NCBI RefSeq assembly: GCF_002453355.1
Contig: NZ_DKGQ01000013.1
Coordinates: 29,818-93,817, forward strand
Length of the DNA: 64,000 nt
Direction: 5' to 3'
From: Psychrobacter sp. UBA6766
Lineage (GTDB): Bacteria > Pseudomonadota > Gammaproteobacteria > Pseudomonadales > Moraxellaceae
The stretch's first letter is position 1, and each line of letters begins with the position of its first letter. Position numbers and translations under genes: made by a program. The notes beneath the pieces are model-generated. The model was not told the origin of the DNA, ran no database searches, and worked only from the letters and a program-made list of their open reading frames with translations. Shown piece after piece: positions 35,465 to 43,834 of the stretch.

Positions 35465-35667
35465 AAGACTCTTCTCCTATCAGATGAAGGCAAATTATAT
35501 CGTAGAGCATTGGTACTCTTGTACAACGGTAGTAATAGATTCAAGTAATCCTGTTACCATCTAAGCTTGGGCGTTGCATTGTAATCATAAGCCTGCTAAC
35601 AGCTATTTTACTCACCTTCTTACTTCTTATCCTTCAGCTTCTTCTGTCTCAGCTACCTAATAATATA

Positions 35668-36723
35668 TTACGCCTCCGTAAGCACTTGCCAGCCAGCCGT
35701 TGCTTGATACTTATCTTGATGGGCAAATAGCGGATGCTTTTGTGCTTCTGCCAGTGTTAGTACGGGCGTCACACAAGCATCAACCTCGCTAAAAACTTCT
35801 TGCCAGTGCGCTAATGTTTGACTGGCAAACTTATCTATCATGGCTTGCTCAGCCAGTTTACTCTCAGCTGAATGAGGCATAAAGCCGCGTTGCCAATGTG
35901 TATTAACGTACTCAGCTAAATCTAATGTGGTACATAATAATTGCCAAAACTTCAGCTCTAATGAACCGACTGCCATATACCGATCGTCTTTGGTTTTATA
36001 TAACCGATAACAGGGCAATGTGCCGCCCAAAAAGTCTTGTTGCGGCTCTGGATATCGACCGCTGATATCTTGCATCATATTAGCCGTGGCCTTTGGCATT
36101 ACCAAGTGATGGTACAAGCTGTGCGTCATGCTAACGGCGATATGTCGACCGCGCCCAGTGTTTCTGGCGGCAAATACTGCTGCTAATAAAGCAATCACCG
36201 CGGTATCACTGCCCCCCGCCAAGTCAGCAAACTGCATATTGGGCATGGCTTGCTCGCCTGAAGCGGTTGTTAATTGTGCCAATGTACCACTCATCGCCAT
36301 AAAGTTGAGATCGTGACCTGCTTTAGCAGCCCAAGCCGCGGCTGTTTCGTCAAGAGCATCGGCAATACCATACCCCGTGATTGATACCATGACGAGCTTT
36401 GGATTAATAGTATGCAAAGTGGCGACATCTAAACCCATACCTGTCAGCACCTCAGGACGAAAGCTATCAAGCATGACATCGGCATCTTTGATATAAGCTT
36501 TGATAGTCTCGATGCCTTCTGTACTACGAAAATCAATTTTTTCGCACTGTTTGCCGTGATTTAAAGCTTTGAACAATTCGCCAAACGCCCGTCCTGGGTC
36601 GCCATTTTTTGGTTCAATCTTGATGATTTCTGCCCCCAAATCCGCAAGTAATCTGGTGGCAAATGGACCGGGTAAATTACGCGTCAAATCGACCACCTTT
36701 AGTCCATTTAAGCTATAAGCCAT
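35668..36723 (-). CDS. CaiB/BaiF-family CoA transferase, alpha-methylacyl-CoA racemase-like
   Basis: Class-III CoA-transferase fold protein, likely epimerising 2-methylacyl-CoA thioesters so that branched chains can enter beta-oxidation. Start placed at ATG 36723 (352 residues); an ATG at 36726 and one at 36750 add three to nine residues, but the latter has no ribosome site. Family text: LNGLKVVDLTRNLPGPFATRLLADLGAEIIKIE. AMACR-type catalytic residues appear as His in AAKAGHDLNFMAMSG and Asp in MQFADLAGGSDTAV. It is last in a beta-oxidation operon, 94 bases after the FadB-like gene across a tandem duplication. Confidence 0.86.
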   Translation of the reverse strand: MAYSLNGLKVVDLTRNLPGPFATRLLADLGAEIIKIEPKNGDPGRAFGELFKALNHGKQCEKIDFRSTEGIETIKAYIKDADVMLDSFRPEVLTGMGLDVATLHTINPKLVMVSITGYGIADALDETAAAWAAKAGHDLNFMAMSGTLAQLTTASGEQAMPNMQFADLAGGSDTAVIALLAAVFAARNTGRGRHIAVSMTHSLYHHLVMPKATANMMQDISGRYPEPQQDFLGGTLPCYRLYKTKDDRYMAVGSLELKFWQLLCTTLDLAEYVNTHWQRGFMPHSAESKLAEQAMIDKFASQTLAHWQEVFSEVDACVTPVLTLAEAQKHPLFAHQDKYQATAGWQVLTEA

Positions 36724-36732
36724 CATGTCTTT

Positions 36733-36790
36733 AATTGAATGATTGTTCATTGAAGAACTGGAATTGAATGATTGTTCATTGAAGAACTGG
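36733..36790. repeat. perfect tandem duplication of a 29-base unit
   Basis: The unit AATTGAATGATTGTTCATTG plus GAAGAACTGG minus one overlapping G (29 bases) occurs at 36733-36761 and identically at 36762-36790, immediately upstream of the racemase gene. It contains an alternate start codon of that gene. Identity suggests a recent duplication. Confidence 0.9.
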
Positions 36791-36816
36791 GCGTTGAAGC
36801 CTTAGGTATTGCATCG

Positions 36817-39006
36817 CTATTCATCATCTGCAAATACCTCGCCTTTTTTAGCCATTTCAGTCAAAATCTGGGCAGGTTCAAATCGCGTGCCATATTTTGC
36901 GGCAAGTTCACGACTACGCCCGACGAACTTCTCTACACCTGTGGCATTGATAAACTGTAATGTTCCGCCTTGATGCGGCGCAAAACCCCAACCAAAGATA
37001 GAGCCGACGTTAGCTTCAGCAACCGAACGCAAGACCCCTTCTTCATAGCAGCGCGCAGCCTCGTTGGCTTGGATATAAAGCAGACGGTCAATCAGCTCTT
37101 GCATGGCTGGCTGTTCAGTAGCGGGCGGATATAGTTCAGTCAGCTGTGGCCATAACCGCTTATCACTTTTACCCGCCGTATTTTTTGAATAATCGTAAAA
37201 GCCTTTGCCAACCTTTTTACCCAAGCGCTCATGGTCTTTGACCAACGTAGTGAGCACCGCTTCTGCCGGATGACTGACCCAGTCTTTGCCCTCAGTAAGC
37301 GTATCTTTTTTGGACTGCGCCATAATCAGCATGGACAAATCAAGCGAGACTTCGTCCTCTAGCGCCAGTGGCGGCATCGGCATGCTGGCTTTCAGACCTG
37401 CCACTTCGATACGGCGCGGATGCACGCCTTCGCCTAACATCGCGATGCCTTCTGACACATAAGTACCAAACACGCGCGAGGTATAAAAACCGCGACTGTC
37501 ATTGACGACGATCGGCATTTTGCCAATTTGCAGTACAAAATCAAAGGCTTTGGCCAAAGTAGCATCGTCGGTCTGCTCGCCCATGATTATTTCAACCAAA
37601 GGCATCTTATCAACTGGCGAGAAGAAATGTAGCCCGATAAATTGCGTGGGGCGTTTGCTTGCTACCGCTAAGCTGGAAATGGGAATGGTCGAGGTATTAG
37701 ACGCATAGATAGCGGTCTCAGGGATAATCGCTTCGGCCTGCTCGGTACACTTAGCTTTAATATCGCGATTTTCAAATACTGCTTCAATGACCAAATCACA
37801 GCCTGCAATGTCATCATAAGCGGTCGTGGTTTGGATTTTATTTGGCAGCGATTGTTTTTTGCTGTCGTTTGAGCGACCACGACTGATGGCTTTATCTAAT
37901 AGCGTTTCTGAATACTGCTTACCTTTATTGGCGTTTTCAATACTGGTATCTAATAGCACCACATCAATGCCAGCTTTGGCGGCGACGTAAGCAATCCCCG
38001 CGCCCATCATGCCTGCACCAAGTACCGCAACCTTAATTACTTTTTGGCGCTCAAAACCACTAGGACGCGATTGTCCTTTTTTAATTTGGTTGAGCTGCGT
38101 CCACATAGAAGTTATCATATTTTTTGATTCAGGCGACAGTAAACAGGCGACGAAGTAATTAGACTCCACTTCGAGCCCCGCATCGATATCAAGTAAGCTG
38201 CCCTCAAAGACGCAAGACATAATGTGAATAATTGCTGGATAATTGCCATGGGATTTTTGATAGGCCATGGCTGGGGCAACGGACAGCATTTGCGCGTTTT
38301 TTGGGCTGTTGGCATTGCCGCCGGGGATTTTAAAACCCTTGATATCCCACGGCTGCTGGGCGTTGGGATGGGCGTCAATCCATGATTTTGCTTGGCTGAG
38401 CATATCGGCTTTATCACTCGCGAGGACATCAATAAAGCCCAGCTCCTTTGCCTGTTTGCCGCTGACCATTTGACCTTGGGTCATCATCTCAAGCGACTTT
38501 TGCATTCCGATAAGTCGCATCAGACGCTGAGTCCCGCCGCCACCCGGTAATAGACCAAGCTTTACCTCTGGCAAGCCAAACTTGGCGGTAGGCACATCGA
38601 TAGCCAGACGATAATGACAGCCTAACGCCACCTCAAGGCCACCACCAAGCGCAGTTCCAGTCATTGCAGCGACGATAGGCTTACCGCATTTTTCAAGCTG
38701 TCGCAAACTTGATTTGAGGTTTTCAACCAACTCAAACGCTTGCTCGTGGGTTTTAATATTTGCCAGCTGATCGATGTCAGCGCCCGCGATAAAACTGTCT
38801 TTACCCGAGGTGATGATTAAACCTGTAGCTGATTCATCATTGATAAAAGCATGGCTTAAAGCAGTAAACGAGTGATTAAAATTGTCATCAATCACATTCA
38901 TTTTTCGATCAGCTTGATCAATGGTGACGGTCACGATACCTTCATTATCGCGTTCAGCAGAAAAGTGTGCTAACTCACTAATTATTTGGGTGCAATCCAT
39001 GCTCAT
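36817..39006 (-). CDS. FadB/FadJ-like enoyl-CoA hydratase/3-hydroxyacyl-CoA dehydrogenase
   Basis: Bifunctional beta-oxidation enzyme, 729 residues. The N-terminal crotonase domain (about 15-200) has FIAGADIDQL and the oxyanion-hole segment AMTGTALGGGLEVALGCHYR and PEVKLGLLPGGGGTQRL. The central dehydrogenase domain (about 325-500) starts VIKVAVLGAGMMGAGIAYVAAKAGIDVVLLD, with THFVGLHFFSPVDKMPLVEII-like text (here FIGLHFFSPVDKMPLVEII). The C-terminal domain follows. AAGGAAG precedes ATG 39006. Second last in the operon, after the thiolase. Whether it is FadB or FadJ type cannot be settled by eye. Confidence 0.93.
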   Translation of the reverse strand: MSMDCTQIISELAHFSAERDNEGIVTVTIDQADRKMNVIDDNFNHSFTALSHAFINDESATGLIITSGKDSFIAGADIDQLANIKTHEQAFELVENLKSSLRQLEKCGKPIVAAMTGTALGGGLEVALGCHYRLAIDVPTAKFGLPEVKLGLLPGGGGTQRLMRLIGMQKSLEMMTQGQMVSGKQAKELGFIDVLASDKADMLSQAKSWIDAHPNAQQPWDIKGFKIPGGNANSPKNAQMLSVAPAMAYQKSHGNYPAIIHIMSCVFEGSLLDIDAGLEVESNYFVACLLSPESKNMITSMWTQLNQIKKGQSRPSGFERQKVIKVAVLGAGMMGAGIAYVAAKAGIDVVLLDTSIENANKGKQYSETLLDKAISRGRSNDSKKQSLPNKIQTTTAYDDIAGCDLVIEAVFENRDIKAKCTEQAEAIIPETAIYASNTSTIPISSLAVASKRPTQFIGLHFFSPVDKMPLVEIIMGEQTDDATLAKAFDFVLQIGKMPIVVNDSRGFYTSRVFGTYVSEGIAMLGEGVHPRRIEVAGLKASMPMPPLALEDEVSLDLSMLIMAQSKKDTLTEGKDWVSHPAEAVLTTLVKDHERLGKKVGKGFYDYSKNTAGKSDKRLWPQLTELYPPATEQPAMQELIDRLLYIQANEAARCYEEGVLRSVAEANVGSIFGWGFAPHQGGTLQFINATGVEKFVGRSRELAAKYGTRFEPAQILTEMAKKGEVFADDE

Positions 39007-39060
39007 TATTCTTCCTTTTTTATATTCAAATGTTTTATTGAATTACTTTCTACAGATAGC

Positions 39061-40269
39061 TTAAACACGCTTAATGATGGTCGCGATACCCATGCCGCCG
39101 CCGACGCATAAGCTAATCATGGCCGTTTTCAGGTTGCGGCGCTCTAACTCTTCAAGGACGGTAGTAAGCAGCATCGCACCTGTTGCCCCTAATGGATGTC
39201 CCATAGCAATCGCACCGCCATTAACATTGACTTTATCGAGTGAGACGCCCAAATCTTTCGCTGTCTTCATTGGTATCGCAGCAAATGCTTCGTTAATCTC
39301 CCATAGGTCGATATCAGCGGCAGTCATACCGGCTTTTTTAAGTGCTTTTTGGCAAGCAGGCGTAGGCCCTGTCAGCATGATAGACGGCTCAGAACCGATG
39401 ACGGATGCCATAATGACTTTGGCGCGTGGACGCAAACCTGCTTTTTTCCCAGCTTCTTCACTACCCAACAGACAAAGCGCTGAGCCATCAACAATTCCTG
39501 ATGAATTGCCCGCATGATGGACGTGATTGATGCGCTCAATACTGGTGTATTTATCTAATAAAACACTATCAAAGCCCATCGCGCCAAGCTGAGCAAAAGA
39601 CGATTTCAAACCTGCTAACGTATCAACCGTGGTGTCAGGACGAATGGTCTCGTCTTTATCAAGCAATAAGCGACCATTTAAATCATGCACCGGTATCACG
39701 GCATTATCGTAGTAGCCAGCAGCCCATGCGTTAGCAGCGCGCTGATGCGACTCGGTGGCAAAAGCGTCGACATCCGTACGACTAAAGCCTTCGAGCGTTG
39801 CAATGGTATCAGCACCAACGCCTTGCGGTGCAAAGCCCGTGGCTGCATTTACGCGTGGATCGGTGGCCCATGCGCCGCCGTCTGAACCCATCGGCACGCG
39901 GCTCATCGATTCAACACCGCCTGCCACCACCATATCTTCCATGCCAGACATGATTTTACTTGCCGCCAAATTGATGGACTCAAGCCCTGAGGCGCAAAAA
40001 CGCGACAAGGTCACGCCAGCAACGGTTTCATCCCAGCCCGCATCAAGCACCGCAATACGGGCAATGTCTGCACCTTGCTCACCGATTGGGGTCACGCATC
40101 CAAGCACCACATCATCGACTAAACTGGTGTCCAAATCGTTACGCTGCTGCATGGCATTAAGTAAGGTACGAACCAACCAAATGGGCGTTACTTGATTTAA
40201 GCTTCCGCCTGCTTTGCCTTTACCACGCGGGGTACGAATGGCATCATAAATATAAGCCGTCTGAATCAT
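39061..40269 (-). CDS. acetyl-CoA acyltransferase (thiolase)
   Basis: Thiolytic step of beta-oxidation, 402 residues. The active-site Cys is in SRFCASGLESINLAASKI (about residue 91), the His in INEAFAAIPMKTAKDL, and the second Cys in ISLCVGGGMGIATII. NVNGGAIAMGHPLGATGAML is the thiolase signature. It lies 54 bases before the FadB-like gene on the transcript, forming an alpha/beta pair of the kind seen in fatty-acid or branched-chain oxidation complexes. Confidence 0.94.
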   Translation of the reverse strand: MIQTAYIYDAIRTPRGKGKAGGSLNQVTPIWLVRTLLNAMQQRNDLDTSLVDDVVLGCVTPIGEQGADIARIAVLDAGWDETVAGVTLSRFCASGLESINLAASKIMSGMEDMVVAGGVESMSRVPMGSDGGAWATDPRVNAATGFAPQGVGADTIATLEGFSRTDVDAFATESHQRAANAWAAGYYDNAVIPVHDLNGRLLLDKDETIRPDTTVDTLAGLKSSFAQLGAMGFDSVLLDKYTSIERINHVHHAGNSSGIVDGSALCLLGSEEAGKKAGLRPRAKVIMASVIGSEPSIMLTGPTPACQKALKKAGMTAADIDLWEINEAFAAIPMKTAKDLGVSLDKVNVNGGAIAMGHPLGATGAMLLTTVLEELERRNLKTAMISLCVGGGMGIATIIKRV

Positions 40270-40336
40270 GCTATGTCCTTATAGTCTTAGAAAGTTATTT
40301 AAATGAGAAATGCTGATAATAAAAAATCATAAGCCA

Positions 40337-41488
40337 TCACATAAATCGTGACGCTAACTCTTTCATAATCTCATTGGTCCCGCCGTAAATTTTCTGTACC
40401 CGCGCATCGGCATAAAGTCGCGCAATCGGATATTCCATCATATAACCATAACCACCAAATAGCTGCACACACTCATCCATGACGACGCATTGTTTTTCCG
40501 TCACCCAATATTTGATTAAAGCAGCGTGCTGTACTGTTAACTTCTTTTCGACTAAGGCTTCAATTGCAGCATCACAAAGCGCACTTGACGCAATATAATG
40601 GCTATTGCATTCGGCTAATTTAAAGCGGGTATTTTGGAAGCTCCAAACAGGCTTACCAAAAGCCGTACGCTCTTTGGTATAGCCAATGGTCAAATCGAGC
40701 GCCAACTTCATGGCGCCAATTCCAACCAATGCCACAATCAAACGCTCTTGTGGCAACTCTTGCATCAACTGTGTGAAGCCCAAACCCTCGACAGTGCCTA
40801 GCAAATTGGCTTGCGGCACGCGCATATTATTAAAAAATAGCTCAGAAGTATCCTGCGCCGCCATTCCAAGCTTTTTAAGCTTTTTACCGCGCTCAAAACC
40901 TGGGGCATTGTCTGTTTCAACGACAATAAGAGAAACACCTTTAGCACCTTGCTCTCTGTCGGTTTTACAGGCAACAATAATCAAGTTGGCCAATTGACCA
41001 TTGGTAATAAAGGTCTTTGAGCCATTGATAATATAATCGTCACCGTCTTTGACCGCGTAGGTTTTGATGCTTTGCAAATCTGAGCCTGTGCCCGGCTCCG
41101 TCATGGCAATCGCTCCGATTAGCTCACCAGTTGCCATTTTGGGTAGCCACGCCTGCTTTTGTGCTTCAGTACCATGATGCAAGATATAAGGCGCGACGAT
41201 ACCGGAGTGCAAAAAGCCGCCAAAGCCTGATTGATTGGCTTCCATTTGTGCATAGATAAGAGCTGCTTCATGGCGAAAGTCACCGCCCGCGCCGCCGTAG
41301 TCCTCTGGCATTGAGGCGCATAAAAACCCAATCTCGCCAGCTTTTAACCATGCTTCACGATCGAGCATGCCATTTTTACGCCACATCTCGTCGTGCGCCT
41401 CCCAGCTCTTAAAAAACTTTAATGCGCTCTCGTGCAGCATTTCAACTTCTTCGTCCAGCCATTTTGGCTTAAAGCGTTCGATCGCCAT
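40337..41488 (-). CDS. acyl-CoA dehydrogenase
   Basis: Flavoprotein that introduces the alpha-beta double bond, 383 residues. AMTEPGTGSDLQSIKTYAVKDGDDYIINGSKTFITNG is the family core signature, and FGGYGYMMEYPIARLYADARVQKIYGGTNEIMKELASRFM is the C-terminal one. The catalytic base position cannot be fixed by eye. It heads the four-gene operon (acyl-CoA dehydrogenase, thiolase, FadB-like, racemase) with gaps of about 55-95 bases. The racemase suggests 2-methyl-branched substrates. No regulator gene is directly adjacent. Confidence 0.94.
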   Translation of the reverse strand: MAIERFKPKWLDEEVEMLHESALKFFKSWEAHDEMWRKNGMLDREAWLKAGEIGFLCASMPEDYGGAGGDFRHEAALIYAQMEANQSGFGGFLHSGIVAPYILHHGTEAQKQAWLPKMATGELIGAIAMTEPGTGSDLQSIKTYAVKDGDDYIINGSKTFITNGQLANLIIVACKTDREQGAKGVSLIVVETDNAPGFERGKKLKKLGMAAQDTSELFFNNMRVPQANLLGTVEGLGFTQLMQELPQERLIVALVGIGAMKLALDLTIGYTKERTAFGKPVWSFQNTRFKLAECNSHYIASSALCDAAIEALVEKKLTVQHAALIKYWVTEKQCVVMDECVQLFGGYGYMMEYPIARLYADARVQKIYGGTNEIMKELASRFM

Positions 41489-41599
41489 GTCATCATCCTT
41501 GATTTAGTCATTATTTCCACTCGTTTTACCCGAGGTGTACACATGTACCGCTCAATATTGCCATACGTTGTGGTTAGATTGACACCTAAATCAAAGAAC

Positions 41600-41652
41600 C
41601 GAGAAGTTTTTTGCTTTAACATCGAAAAAATTTTAAAGTGAAAAACTTCTCG
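41600..41652 (-). repeat. 12-base inverted repeat after the MocA-like gene
   Basis: CGAGAAGTTTTT (41600-41611) pairs exactly with AAAAACTTCTCG (41641-41652) across 29 bases. Located just past the MocA-like stop; may end that transcript or lie in the acyl-CoA dehydrogenase promoter region. Confidence 0.6.
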
Positions 41653-41672
41653 TGAAAATAAATATACTGCAA

Positions 41673-42455
41673 CTATGTATTATCACCTAGCGCAGCGTCA
41701 ACCCAGCCCTGTTGTCTGGCATAAGCAAGCTGCTCTGGGGTATCGATATCGTAGCTAAGATTAAGATTCATCACCGCTGTCAGCTGATGCGGCGGTAACG
41801 CTCTGATTAAATGACGTAGGCCTTTATCTCCACTTAAAGTAGGTTGCCACTGCTTGAGTAGTTGATAATCAATCACCAATGGCAAACCTATGATATTTTT
41901 TTTGGGCTGTTCAATCGTGTCCTTCTTATCTACACTCTGCCCGTGATTACCTTTTGCATAGCGGCTCGCCACCACGGCATGATTGTCTGCTAGTAGTGCT
42001 ATTAAATGTTTTTTATCCAATAATACTTGATCAACGCCCATGATTAGCACTCGCTTAACCGCTTCACGATTGGAATCTTTATTATTATTAAAGTGAGCTA
42101 ACGCTTCAATACCGATAGCAAGACTATATCCCATTCCGGTTTCGGGGGTTTGATTAATGATGGTTTTAACTGTTAGATGCTCGTAGCTCAGCGCCGCAAC
42201 TTTACTGGCTATCGACGTACCTCCTTTAGGAATAACAATAATAATAATTTTCGGATTTGTGCTTGCCGCCAGTTTTATCATGTAGCCAATTAAAGGTTCA
42301 CCATTTTTGCAAAGCAGCTGCTTAGCTTGACCTAGGCGGCGACTGAGCCCGCTGGCTAAAATAATGACGGCATGGTTGTTTTGCTGAACGTTTTGCTGGT
42401 TGGAGTTTTGGTTTGTAGTTTTTTTGCCATCTAACGTCACTGTATTTTCTTTCAT
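41673..42455 (-). CDS. MocA-like molybdenum cofactor nucleotidyltransferase
   Basis: NTP-transferase protein of 260 residues, likely converting molybdopterin to the cytosine dinucleotide form used by XDH-family enzymes. The GT-A fold signature is NHAVIILASGLSRRLGQAKQLLCKNGEPLIGYMI, and the metal-site region is RVLIMGVDQVLL. A long Gln/Asn-rich N-terminal stretch (1-28) is extra. Its ATG overlaps the xdhC-like stop (ATGA). Family labels MocA or MobA-like are both possible; the molybdoenzyme genes upstream favour MocA. Confidence 0.87.
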   Translation of the reverse strand: MKENTVTLDGKKTTNQNSNQQNVQQNNHAVIILASGLSRRLGQAKQLLCKNGEPLIGYMIKLAASTNPKIIIIVIPKGGTSIASKVAALSYEHLTVKTIINQTPETGMGYSLAIGIEALAHFNNNKDSNREAVKRVLIMGVDQVLLDKKHLIALLADNHAVVASRYAKGNHGQSVDKKDTIEQPKKNIIGLPLVIDYQLLKQWQPTLSGDKGLRHLIRALPPHQLTAVMNLNLSYDIDTPEQLAYARQQGWVDAALGDNT

Positions 42456-43705
42456 ACATAGCTCAGCATTGCTAGACTGCTGTCGTTATTTGCTAACAAC
42501 TTAGCTGGCGGCGTTTGCTCATGCATGACAGCACTTATTTGTGCCATGATGCCAAGAGCTAAGGCTTCAGGGCCATCGCCGCCCAATTTATAACCAATTG
42601 GATAATGTAATTTTTTTACGCCGTCATTTAAGCATTCGGGATGGTCTTTGATAGCGCGAATCTCATTAACCAAACGCTCGGTTCGATAACGTGGCCCCAA
42701 TTGCCCAAGATACTTATAATGAGACGGGTGTTCTAGCAATACCGAAAGTCGGGCGCGGTCTTGGGTTAAGCTGTGCGACATCAAAGCGACTGCCGCATTG
42801 TTACTTAATTTAAGCAGTTTTTCGGGATCGTCTAATGAGAGTGGTATCACGATATCCGCTTGAGGAAAACGCAGCCGCGTGGCATATTGGGCGCGGCTAT
42901 CGATAACGGTGACATGCCAATCTTGCAATTTTGCCATGGTCACAAGCGGCTTCACATCATTGCCAGCGCCGCAAATAAGCAAACGGTGTTGCGGCTGCAA
43001 GCGCTGAATAAGCCACTCTGTCGTTATACCGCCGTTTTTTAACGTAACATATTCGGAATTTTTAACAGAAATCTGATAGGTTGATAACGCTGTAATTATT
43101 GCTCTAATCTCAGGAGTAAAAGCGCCCGAGTTATCAATGAAGGCTTGATTAGATAAGTTGTCGTCGCTGATAGAAGGGATGTTTTCGTTGACAGTATAAT
43201 CTTCTAAATCTAGGCGCAGCCCAATTGGTAAATGGGCCTTATCAGCGTTTGAGCGAATCAACGTTGCTATCATCTTTGGCTGCTGGCTACGACGGACGTG
43301 GCGAATAACTTCCAAAAATGGCCTTGCGGTTGTCAAACGCTCAAATAATACATGAACTTTGCCATTACAGCCCAAACCAAAATTTAGCTCATTTTCTAAA
43401 TCGCTGTTTTCAGTGCCGTTATTTTCAATATCATCATCTGCCTCGTCACCCTCATCATTACCGGTTTGATAAACCTGCACGTTTGCGCCATGACGCGTCA
43501 ACCAAAAAGCACGTTTGATGATATGTGGCTCGAGGCAACCACCACTAATCATCCCAACCGAGCGCCCATCGGCGCAGATAAGCATCATTGCGCCCGCGTG
43601 GCGATAGGCTGAGCCTTCGGTACGAACCACCGTTGCCAACACGGCATCGATATTTTGTTGCTGCGTCTCACCTGCTAGCTTAAGAATATCGGTAACTTGA
43701 TTCAT
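42452..43705 (-). CDS. XdhC/CoxI-family molybdenum enzyme maturation factor
   Basis: Chaperone that loads and sulfurates Moco for an XDH-family enzyme, 417 residues. The N-terminal XdhC/CoxI domain reads AVLATVVRTEGSAYRHAGAMMLICADGRSVGMISGGCLEPHI. The C-terminal Rossmann part has HRLLICGAGNDVKPLVTMAKLQDWHVTVIDSRAQYA and PRYRTERLV. A very acidic insert (about 100-125: DEGDEADDDIENNGTENSDLE) is unusual. Equivalent to PaoD in the E. coli paoABCD cluster. It is separated from the oxidoreductase gene by a terminator hairpin and so may be expressed at a lower level. Confidence 0.9.
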   Translation of the reverse strand: MNQVTDILKLAGETQQQNIDAVLATVVRTEGSAYRHAGAMMLICADGRSVGMISGGCLEPHIIKRAFWLTRHGANVQVYQTGNDEGDEADDDIENNGTENSDLENELNFGLGCNGKVHVLFERLTTARPFLEVIRHVRRSQQPKMIATLIRSNADKAHLPIGLRLDLEDYTVNENIPSISDDNLSNQAFIDNSGAFTPEIRAIITALSTYQISVKNSEYVTLKNGGITTEWLIQRLQPQHRLLICGAGNDVKPLVTMAKLQDWHVTVIDSRAQYATRLRFPQADIVIPLSLDDPEKLLKLSNNAAVALMSHSLTQDRARLSVLLEHPSHYKYLGQLGPRYRTERLVNEIRAIKDHPECLNDGVKKLHYPIGYKLGGDGPEALALGIMAQISAVMHEQTPPAKLLANNDSSLAMLSYV

Positions 43706-43764
43706 AGTTCCTCTTATTTCTATTTATTCTTCTGTTAAAAACCACATTTATTATTAGTGTTTAA

Positions 43765-43797
43765 AAACCCGCTAGTGATAGCCGCTAGCGGGTTTCT
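43765..43797 (-). terminator. terminator between paoC-like and xdhC-like genes
   Basis: AAACCCGCTAG (43765-43775) pairs exactly with CTAGCGGGTTT (43785-43795) with a 9-base loop and T-rich exits on both strands. Confidence 0.88.
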
Positions 43798-43834
43798 TAT
43801 ATCGATTGTCTGTTACTCTGTTTTTAAAAGATAA

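Noticed and set aside
36733..36790. CRISPR-like repeat
   Set aside because: Only two adjacent identical units with no spacer; a simple tandem duplication.
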